A model generated the notes under the pieces. The model searched no databases, was not told the origin of the DNA, and worked only from the letters and a program-made list of their open reading frames with translations. A stretch of DNA of 8,193 nucleotides, taken from positions 1 through 8,193 of the forward strand of contig CAIKZV010000462.1 of the NCBI GenBank assembly GCA_903831925.1, read 5' to 3'. The position numbers and the translations under genes are program-made. How positions within the stretch are numbered: position 1 is the stretch's first letter; every line of letters starts with the position of its first letter. This DNA comes from an uncultured Burkholderiales bacterium. GTDB taxonomy: Bacteria; Pseudomonadota; Gammaproteobacteria; Burkholderiales; Burkholderiaceae_E. Shown here piece after piece: positions 1 through 5,147 of the stretch.

Positions 1-77
1 CGGTTTTCCTCCTCGAAGTCGAACAGCGCCCGCGACGAGATCGCGACGACCAGCTTGTCCTGAAGCGAAATCGGCAT
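1..77 (-). CDS. 5'-nucleotidase, N-terminal fragment (runs off left edge)
   Basis: The minus strand opens with ATG at 77 and stays open for 25 codons to the window edge. The translation begins MPISLQDKLVVAISSRALFD and continues FEEEN. The block LVVAISSRALFDxEEEN matches my memory of the start of the cytosolic 5'-nucleotidase family (PF06189, related to NT5C1A), which removes the phosphate from nucleoside 5'-monophosphates. In that family the Asp of the ALFD segment lies in the HAD-like N-terminal region. No strong Shine-Dalgarno is visible before the ATG, but the start agrees with where the family similarity begins. It is divergent from the decarboxylase gene. Only the first 25 residues are seen, so the assignment rests on one short motif and the rest of the gene cannot be judged. 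Confidence 0.6.
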   Translation of the reverse strand, partial: MPISLQDKLVVAISSRALFDFEEEN

Positions 78-185
78 CGGATTTGAATTGCGTGGTGTTG
101 GAACGCCGTGGCAGACCCGGGTGGCAGCACGTTCGACTGCGCCACAACTCGCTGATTCTACTGGCTCGGCGGTGACGCGAGCACC

Positions 186-206
186 CGGAAGTGTGTTTTA
201 CTTCCG
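186..206 (+). promoter_or_regulatory. Inverted repeat / hairpin upstream of decarboxylase (first of two)
   Basis: CGGAAGT (186-192) and ACTTCCG (200-206) are perfect reverse complements around a 7-base loop, GTGTTTT; a G-U pair could close the loop further. No U-tract follows, so it does not look like an intrinsic terminator. It could be an operator palindrome or part of a structured 5' leader of the decarboxylase gene. I did not find a convincing promoter in 78-257, so whether it is transcribed is unknown. Confidence 0.5.
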
Positions 207-215
207 CCCGATTGT

Positions 216-237
216 CGTCGAGCAAGCGTGCTCGACG
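216..237 (+). promoter_or_regulatory. Inverted repeat / hairpin just upstream of decarboxylase RBS (second of two)
   Basis: CGTCGAGCA (216-224) and TGCTCGACG (229-237) are a perfect 9-bp inverted repeat around the tetraloop AGCG. It ends eight bases before the GGAGAG Shine-Dalgarno (246-251) and twenty bases before the ATG at 258. It follows the first inverted repeat after only nine bases. As RNA it would be a very stable GC-rich hairpin next to the ribosome binding site; as DNA it is a possible operator. No known riboswitch class is recognisable. Confidence 0.55.
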
Positions 238-257
238 CGCGCCTCGGAGAGCCTGCA

Positions 258-2501
258 ATGAAGTTCCGTTTCCCAGTGATCATCATCGACGAAGACTGGA
301 AGTCCGAGTCTGCCAGCGGCCTGGGCATCCGAGCATTGGCCAAGGCGATCGAAGACCAGGACATGGAAGTCGTCGGCGGTTTCACCTATGTCGATGTGAG
401 CATGGTTGCCAATCAGGCTGCGCGTGCCTCGGCCTTCATCGTCTCGATCGATGATGAAGAGATCAACGAGGAAGGTCCTGAGAGCAAGGCGATCGAAGAT
501 CTGCGCCGGTTCATCCGCGAGACGCGCAACCGCAACGCCGATATCCCGATCTTCCTCTTCGGCGAAACACGCACCTCGCAGCACATCCCGAACGAGATCC
601 TCAAGGAGCTCCACGGATTCATTCATATGTTCGAGGACACGCCCGAGTTCGTCGCGCGCTACATCATCCGCGAAGCGAACAAGTACATGGGTTCGCTCGC
701 GCCGCCTTTCTTCAAGGCGCTGGTCCATTACGCCAACGACGGCTCCTATTCGTGGCACTGCCCGGGGCACTCCGGCGGCGTGGCCTTCCTCAAGAGTCCG
801 GTCGGCCAGATGTTTCACCAGTTTTTCGGTGAAAACATGCTTCGCGCTGATGTCTGCAATGCGGTCGATGAACTCGGTCAGTTGCTCGACCACACCGGGC
901 CGGTGGCGGCGAGCGAGCGCAATGCAGCGCGCATCTTCAATGCCGATCATCTCTTTTTTGTCACCAACGGCACCTCGACCTCGAACAAGATCGTCTGGCA
1001 CTCGACGGTGGCCACCGATGACATCGTGCTGGTCGATCGCAACTGCCACAAGAGCGTGCTGCACGCGATCATGATGACCGGCACCGTGCCGATCTTTCTG
1101 CAGCCGACCCGCAATCAGCTCGGCATCATCGGGCCGATACCGAGGCACGAATTCAGCCCCGACAGTATTCGGCAGAAAATCGCAGCCAATCCGCTGGTCA
1201 AGGACAAGACCGCTCGACCGCAGGTCATGACGATCACTCAGTCGACCTACGACGGCGTGCTCTACAACGTCGAGACCATCAAGGAGTCGCTTGGCGACTT
1301 TGTCGAGAATCTTCACTTCGACGAAGCCTGGCTGCCGCACGCCACGTTTCATCCGCTTTATCACGAGATGCACGCGATCGGCGAAAACCGTCCGCGTTCA
1401 AAGTCGACGATGGTGTTTTCGACCCAGTCGACGCACAAGCTGCTGGCAGGTCTGTCACAGGCTTCGCAGATCCTGGTACAGGAGCCGCTCGATCACAAGC
1501 TCGACACCTACCGGTTCAACGAGTCCTACCTGATGCACACCTCGACGTCGCCGCAATACGCAATTATCGCGTCCTGCGATGTCGCGGCCGCAATGATGGA
1601 GCAGCCCGGTGGCCGAGCACTGGTCGAAGAGTCGATCTCTGAGGCGCTCGACTTCCGGCGTGCGATGCGCAAGGTCGATGATGAGTTTGGCGACTCCTGG
1701 TGGTTCAGAGTCTGGGGGCCCAAGTCTTTCGAACATGTCGGTGCCGGTCGGCGCGAGGACTGGATTCTCGGGCCGAGTGACGCCTGGCACGGATTCGAAG
1801 GTGTCGAGACTGGCTTCAACATGCTTGATCCGATCAAGGCGACCCTGATCACCCCGGGTCTCGGCATGGACGGCGGTTTTTCGGCATGGGGAATTCCAGC
1901 CTCCCTGGTCACCAAATATCTCTCCGAGCATGGGGTTGTGGTCGAAAAGACCGGTCTGTATTCCTTCTTCGTTATGTTCACGATCGGCATCACCAAAGGC
2001 CGCTGGAATACTCTGGTAACCGAGTTGCAGCAGTTCAAGGCCGATTACGACGCCAATCAGCCGTTGTGGCGAGTCATGCCCGATTTCGTGGCCAAGTTTC
2101 CGGCCTATGAGCGTGTCGGTTTGCGCGACCTTGCTCAACAGATCCACGAGGAATATCGGCGCCATGACGTGGCCAGAGTTACGATGGACATGTACCTGTC
2201 GGTCATGGAGCCGGCGATGAAGCCCTCAGACGCTTTTGAGTGCCTTGCACACCGCAAGGTCGATCGCGTTCACATCGACGAACTCGAAGGCCGGATCACC
2301 ACGATGCTGGTAACGCCTTATCCGCCCGGCATCCCGCTGCTCATACCGGGGGAGCGATTCAATCGCACGATCGTCGAGTATCTGAAGTTTGTCCGCACCT
2401 TCAACGACCGCTTCCCCGGTTTTTCAACCGACGTCCATGGGCTGGTGGTCGAGACGAAGAATGGTGTGAGCAGCTATTTTGTCGACTGCGTCAAGCAATA
2501 G
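258..2501 (+). CDS. Orn/Lys/Arg decarboxylase, class I (PLP-dependent)
   Basis: This 747-residue cytoplasmic enzyme decarboxylates a basic amino acid (lysine, ornithine or arginine) to cadaverine, putrescine or agmatine. The order of parts is an N-terminal receiver-like wing domain (about 1-130, VIIIDED), the fold-type I PLP core, then the C-terminal domain ending in YPPGIPLLIPGERF and FPGFSTDVHGL. Visible active-site signatures are WHCPGHSGG (P169-G170-H171), NGTSTSNKIVWHS, FDEAW with the PLP-ring Asp at 355, and STQSTHK with the Schiff-base Lys at 394. The length fits family members of about 710-760 residues. ATG at 258 is chosen because GGAGAG lies seven to eight bases upstream and homologues begin MKFRFPV; an in-frame GTG at 228 would add ten unlikely residues inside a hairpin. 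The core resembles, from memory, both Pseudomonas LdcA and E. coli AdiA, closer to LdcA, so substrate is not settled. No amino-acid/amine antiporter gene is adjacent in the window. Confidence 0.95.
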   Translation: MKFRFPVIIIDEDWKSESASGLGIRALAKAIEDQDMEVVGGFTYVDVSMVANQAARASAFIVSIDDEEINEEGPESKAIEDLRRFIRETRNRNADIPIFLFGETRTSQHIPNEILKELHGFIHMFEDTPEFVARYIIREANKYMGSLAPPFFKALVHYANDGSYSWHCPGHSGGVAFLKSPVGQMFHQFFGENMLRADVCNAVDELGQLLDHTGPVAASERNAARIFNADHLFFVTNGTSTSNKIVWHSTVATDDIVLVDRNCHKSVLHAIMMTGTVPIFLQPTRNQLGIIGPIPRHEFSPDSIRQKIAANPLVKDKTARPQVMTITQSTYDGVLYNVETIKESLGDFVENLHFDEAWLPHATFHPLYHEMHAIGENRPRSKSTMVFSTQSTHKLLAGLSQASQILVQEPLDHKLDTYRFNESYLMHTSTSPQYAIIASCDVAAAMMEQPGGRALVEESISEALDFRRAMRKVDDEFGDSWWFRVWGPKSFEHVGAGRREDWILGPSDAWHGFEGVETGFNMLDPIKATLITPGLGMDGGFSAWGIPASLVTKYLSEHGVVVEKTGLYSFFVMFTIGITKGRWNTLVTELQQFKADYDANQPLWRVMPDFVAKFPAYERVGLRDLAQQIHEEYRRHDVARVTMDMYLSVMEPAMKPSDAFECLAHRKVDRVHIDELEGRITTMLVTPYPPGIPLLIPGERFNRTIVEYLKFVRTFNDRFPGFSTDVHGLVVETKNGVSSYFVDCVKQ

Positions 2502-2529
2502 TCGTCACCGGATGTCGATGCGGTGACGA
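2502..2529. terminator. Hairpin between convergent genes, probable shared terminator
   Basis: TCGTCACCG (2502-2510) and CGGTGACGA (2521-2529) form a perfect 9-bp stem with a 10-base loop. It starts right after the decarboxylase TAG (2499-2501) and ends right before the TAA of the convergent RDD gene (complement of 2530-2532), filling the whole intergenic gap. Its position suggests it ends transcripts from both sides or protects their 3' ends. Neither side has a real U-tract, so it is not a textbook intrinsic terminator. Confidence 0.55.
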
Positions 2530-2997
2530 TTACGGAGCAGCCTGGTTGTCGATGATCAGGCGCGTTCCCGACAACTGGTCGTGAAGCGTCTGGTGTCGAG
2601 GCGAAAATACTGCCCAAGCGAAGGACACGGCCCAGAGCATGAGCCAGGCCGGACTGAGCGCATAGGCCAGCGCTGCAGGAGCGAGTACGAGAATCCAGAC
2701 GAGCCCGCATCGAATGGCGGCTTGCCTGACGGTCAGCGGCCGACCCTGCGAATCGACCAGTCTGAGCGCGACGGTCTTCATCGGCAAGCTGCGACGGCCT
2801 TCGCTCCAGAACCCAATGAAATAGGCCGAGATCACAAGAAACAGGAAGCCCTGGAAAAACCATCGGGCCGGGCCTGCGTCCCCACGGTACTGCAACAGCG
2901 CCGAGTAGCCGTAACCGAAAAAGATCACGACACCGAACAGGATCACGGCTTCATAGACGGCGCCCATGAAGCGCCGCCAAAGACCGGCAGAAGCCAT
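2530..2997 (-). CDS. RDD family integral membrane protein
   Basis: From ATG at 2997 this is a 155-residue inner-membrane protein. About four hydrophobic segments are visible: near 16-36, 46-64, 98-114 and 116-131. RDD-family signs are the LWRRFMGAVYEAVILFGV opening (Arg8/Arg9 before the first segment, Glu16 where Asp is usual), the LPMKTVALRLVDSQGRPLTV loop, and LHDQLSGTRLI near the end with Asp140. RDD proteins have no common established function; some are linked to ion or proton transport. The frame is open to a TTG at 3039, which would start three bases after the upstream stop and give 169 residues; neither start has a clear Shine-Dalgarno. The ATG is preferred because family similarity begins a few residues before the first Arg pair. 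It is last in the sigma-factor operon. Confidence 0.85.
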   Translation of the reverse strand: MASAGLWRRFMGAVYEAVILFGVVIFFGYGYSALLQYRGDAGPARWFFQGFLFLVISAYFIGFWSEGRRSLPMKTVALRLVDSQGRPLTVRQAAIRCGLVWILVLAPAALAYALSPAWLMLWAVSFAWAVFSPRHQTLHDQLSGTRLIIDNQAAP

Positions 2998-3042
2998 TTC
3001 GCCAACCGGTGAGTCGGTGTCCGGACAGCGTGCTTCCAAGGT

Positions 3043-3795
3043 TCAGGGGCGGCTGCTTTTGCCGACGGTCGGCACGACGCCCGAAGCCGAGGCGGGTGAG
3101 TTGTCGGTGCCGATCAATACCGGACGCCGAGGCAGGGGCTGCGCGGCTTCCTTGGCCAGTCCGGTGGACGAGCCGGCATAGCGTGCGGCGGTGTTGCTGG
3201 TACTGCCGGCATTGCCGAGCACCGACTTCTGGTCGCTCGTCAGGCCCTGATAGGTTTCCCACTGAGCTGCGATGTTTTCTCGACCGGCTTGTTGGGCGAG
3301 ACGGTAGTTCGCGCGAGCAACCTGTCGCTGCGCCGGGCTCAGTTCCGCCCACTCAGTGATTCGCCTTTGTACTCGGGCCTGCTCGTCAGCACTCATTTTG
3401 GGAAAGCGGCGCGCGATATCTGCCCATGCCCGTTTCTCGGTCGCTGGGAGTCCGTTCCATTGCGACGCGAAGGGATCCAGCACTTGCCGCTGCGCGCTTG
3501 TCAGATCAGACCAGAGCGGCTGGGTAAGCGGTATAGCCGATGCACGCGGCGGGTCGAGTTTCAGCGGTTCGGATCTGGGTGGCGAAGCTGGGGGCGCTTC
3601 GGCAGAGGTTGCCGGCGCCGCCGATGGGCTGGTTGAGTCTTCGGCTGACGGTGTACTGGCTGCTGACTCAGCGGGCAAGGCGGGGGCTTCCGGCGTGGAC
3701 GCTGTCTGGGCATGCGCGCTAAATGCCAGAGTGGCGCTCAAAACCGCCACGATTGAAAATGCCAACAAACGCGCTTTCACGGCACACCCACTCAC
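3043..3795 (-). CDS. Exported DUF3106-like repeat protein
   Basis: This 250-residue protein has a signal peptide: Lys7/Arg9, a hydrophobic run from about 10 to 25, and a likely cleavage after SAHA (residue 29). A Pro/Ala/Ser/Thr-rich low-complexity linker covers about 30-90. The core (95-193) is helical and repetitive: W95-SDLTSAQR, W113-NGLPATEK, F131-PKMSADEQ and W149-AELSPAQR recur every 18 residues, and a further LTSDQK lies at 185-190. I match it from memory to DUF3106 (PF11304), which has no known function. It should act in the periplasm or at the envelope. The start is GTG at 3795, whose GTGA overlaps the TGA of the upstream gene, suggesting translational coupling. A second GTG at 3780 would give a more compact signal peptide (MKARLLAF) and is an equally fair choice. 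It is third in the sigma operon. Confidence 0.8.
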   Translation of the reverse strand: MSGCAVKARLLAFSIVAVLSATLAFSAHAQTASTPEAPALPAESAASTPSAEDSTSPSAAPATSAEAPPASPPRSEPLKLDPPRASAIPLTQPLWSDLTSAQRQVLDPFASQWNGLPATEKRAWADIARRFPKMSADEQARVQRRITEWAELSPAQRQVARANYRLAQQAGRENIAAQWETYQGLTSDQKSVLGNAGSTSNTAARYAGSSTGLAKEAAQPLPRRPVLIGTDNSPASASGVVPTVGKSSRP

Positions 3796-4196
3796 TGTCT
3801 GGAGTTCTTCAGGAACACGCCAAAGCCCTTGTCGGCATAAGCCGAGACCGGCACATCATCGTCGGCTAGCAGCAATTCCGCATCGATGTCTGCGGTTTCG
3901 GCGGCTTCCTCGGCGTCGTTCCAGGCGTCAATACCATAGAGGCCGGCGATGACCAGCAAGATCGGCGCCAGAGTCGACAGAAGTCGGAAATACACTGACG
4001 GTCGGTGATCGCCATGAAGCGCAACCGTCATTGAAGAAGCCCGGTTCACTGCCAACTCGGTCTGTAAAGGCATGGCGCGGGCCAGTGCTGCCAGTCGAGA
4101 GTGTTCCAGTCGTTGTGTAATGCGAAACGGCAAATGGTCGACCGACTCATCGAGAGCCAGTCTGATTTGATGTGCGATCAGTTGTTCGTTATTCAT
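3792..4196 (-). CDS. DUF3619-like single-pass membrane protein, candidate anti-sigma factor
   Basis: This 134-residue protein has an N-terminal helical region (about 1-65, MNNEQLIAHQIRLALDES then LPFRITQRLEHSRLAALARA), one transmembrane segment (about 70-89, FRLLSTLAPILLVIAGLYGI) and an acidic C-terminal tail (10 Asp/Glu in residues 93-114). I recall the N-terminal pattern as DUF3619 (PF12279), a betaproteobacterial family of unknown function. The frame extends upstream to 4280, but ATG at 4196 is chosen because it forms an ATGA overlap with the sigma-factor stop and starts the family similarity. Cytoplasmic N-terminus, single TM and position right behind a sigma gene resemble an anti-sigma factor; this is inference. 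It has no Cys and so no zinc-binding HxxxCxxC motif of ZAS-type anti-sigmas. Its own stop overlaps the next gene's GTG. Confidence 0.75.
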   Translation of the reverse strand: MNNEQLIAHQIRLALDESVDHLPFRITQRLEHSRLAALARAMPLQTELAVNRASSMTVALHGDHRPSVYFRLLSTLAPILLVIAGLYGIDAWNDAEEAAETADIDAELLLADDDVPVSAYADKGFGVFLKNSRQ

Positions 4197-4765
4197 AGCG
4201 TGATTCCCTTGGCTCTCAGCGCCGTCGCCAGGGTGTGGGTTGCTCGAGAACAGTGAGTCTTGACGCTGCCCTCGGAACACCCCATCGCAATCGCGGTTTC
4301 CGCGACATCCATATCCTGCCAGTAACGCATGACGAAGGCTTCCCGTTGACGCGGCGGGAGTTTCTGGACTTCGTCATCGATCACACGAAGAATCTGTTCC
4401 CGCTCAACGAGTTGCGCCGCGCTTTCACCCTGTCGCGTGTCGCCTTCAACCTCCATCGACTCGAGCACATCCCTGTCGGCATCGCCTGATTCATCTGACG
4501 GGCGCAATGAAGACAGCAGCGTCGTCCAGAGGTTGCGCACCTTCTGGCGCCGGAAGTGGTCGTGGATCGTGTTCTGCAGAATCCGCTGGAACAGCAAAGG
4601 CAGTTCCGCCAAGGGCTTGTCCGCGTACTTCTCCGCGAGCTTGAACATGGCGTCCTGGACGACATCCAGTGCTGCCTCATTCTCGCGTACGGCGTAGACG
4701 GCTTGCTTGAAGGCGCGGCGCTCGATCGACTTCAGAAATTCTGAAAGTTCCTGCCGTGAGGCCAT
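4193..4765 (-). CDS. RNA polymerase sigma factor, sigma-70 family, ECF-like
   Basis: This 190-residue protein would bind core RNA polymerase and direct it to alternative promoters. Region 2 lies at about 10-78, with DVVQDAMFKLAEKY (the conserved region 2 helix, residues 34-47) and FQRILQNTIHDHFRRQK (59-75, region 2.3/2.4). A polar acidic linker covers 88-120. Region 4 spans about 130-183, with LPPRQREAFVMRYW (136-149) and the helix-turn-helix VAETAIAMGCSEGSVKTHCSRA (154-175). No region 1 or 3 is present, and the size is usual for ECF sigmas. The ATG at 4765 is preceded by GAGG directly and AAAAGG further off; no better start lies just upstream. It is the first gene of a four-gene operon, overlapping the next gene by ATGA. 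Its target promoters and inducing signal are unknown. Confidence 0.93.
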   Translation of the reverse strand: MASRQELSEFLKSIERRAFKQAVYAVRENEAALDVVQDAMFKLAEKYADKPLAELPLLFQRILQNTIHDHFRRQKVRNLWTTLLSSLRPSDESGDADRDVLESMEVEGDTRQGESAAQLVEREQILRVIDDEVQKLPPRQREAFVMRYWQDMDVAETAIAMGCSEGSVKTHCSRATHTLATALRAKGITL

Positions 4766-4866
4766 CCTCGCGCTTGACCTTTTGAATGTGCTTCGCCGGT
4801 GTGGTCGCCGATCCTAGCAGAAGCCATGTCCGAGCGATTTTCGCCTCGCTGCAGGCCTGCGTTGCC

Positions 4867-4895
4867 TTGACCGACATGACATTTCGAATTACAAT
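4867..4895 (+). promoter_or_regulatory. Sigma-70-type promoter for ilvIHC
   Basis: TTGACC (4867-4872), a 17-base spacer and TACAAT (4890-4895) match the housekeeping -35 and -10 boxes in five of six positions each at the ideal spacing. It faces ilvI and predicts a transcription start near 4902, giving a leader of about 245 bases. It is the best promoter match I found in the window, and its surroundings (4881-4904) are AT-rich against a GC-rich background. Confidence 0.75.
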
Positions 4896-4916
4896 TTTTT
4901 GATACCCAGGCGTCAT
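4888..4916 (-). promoter_or_regulatory. Candidate promoter for the sigma-factor operon
   Basis: On the minus strand ATGACG (complement of 4911-4916, four of six to TTGACA), a 17-base spacer and TGTAAT (complement of 4888-4893, five of six) form a fair sigma-70-type promoter. It predicts a start near 4881 and a leader of about 115 bases. Its -10 box overlaps the -10 box of the ilv promoter on the other strand. An autoregulated ECF promoter elsewhere in 4766-4866 is not excluded. Confidence 0.35.
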
Positions 4917-5147
4917 TAGCGTTGCAGTCGCATATCACTGCATAACACTTGAGCGCCCAATCTTGTCCTTGCCGGTTCATCCTCCGGCTCGAAATCTTCA
5001 GCGCATGCCGTTTGCCCCCTTCACAAGAGGGAGCTTAGGCGTCCGTTCAACCTCACAGGTCCCGTTTCGAGGCCTGCGTCGTCGCGTTCAACTGATCGCG
5101 CTGGCGCCGGCGGGCGGGCTCCCTGGATCTTGAAAGGAATACAGGTC
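4902..5147 (+). promoter_or_regulatory. Long untranslated leader of ilvIHC
   Basis: With the predicted start near 4902, about 245 bases precede the ilvI ATG. Two small hairpins are visible: TGCAGT/ACTGCA at 4923-4928 and 4937-4942, and CAGGTC/GGCCTG (one G-U) at 5056-5061 and 5071-5076. The last part (5097-5126) is strongly GC-rich. I see no hairpin followed by a U-tract and no short ORF with a run of Ile, Leu or Val codons, so a classical attenuator is not apparent. One 42-codon frame from ATG 5005 ends at TGA 5131-5133, just at the ilvI Shine-Dalgarno; it lacks a ribosome binding site. A leader this long suggests post-transcriptional control, mechanism unknown. Confidence 0.45.

Noticed and set aside
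108..127. Direct repeat GTGGCAG at 108-114 and 121-127
   Set aside because: Only seven bases and two copies in GC-rich DNA; no further copy or link to a promoter was seen.
122..137. Possible sigma-54 promoter starting TGGCAGCAC upstream of the decarboxylase
   Set aside because: The -24 GG is present, but the required GC is missing at the -12 distance.
198..1373. 391-codon open frame on the minus strand opposite the decarboxylase gene
   Set aside because: Shadow of a GC-rich coding strand; the plus-strand frame has unmistakable family motifs, and the shadow has no recognisable domain.
4786..4902. 38-codon frame from ATG 4786 in the divergent control region
   Set aside because: No Shine-Dalgarno, no Ile/Leu/Val run, and it spans the predicted ilv promoter.
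5028..5124. Long-range pairing AGGGAGC (5028-5034) with GCTCCCT (5118-5124) in the ilv leader
   Set aside because: Seven bases over an 83-base loop is easily chance; covariation would be needed.
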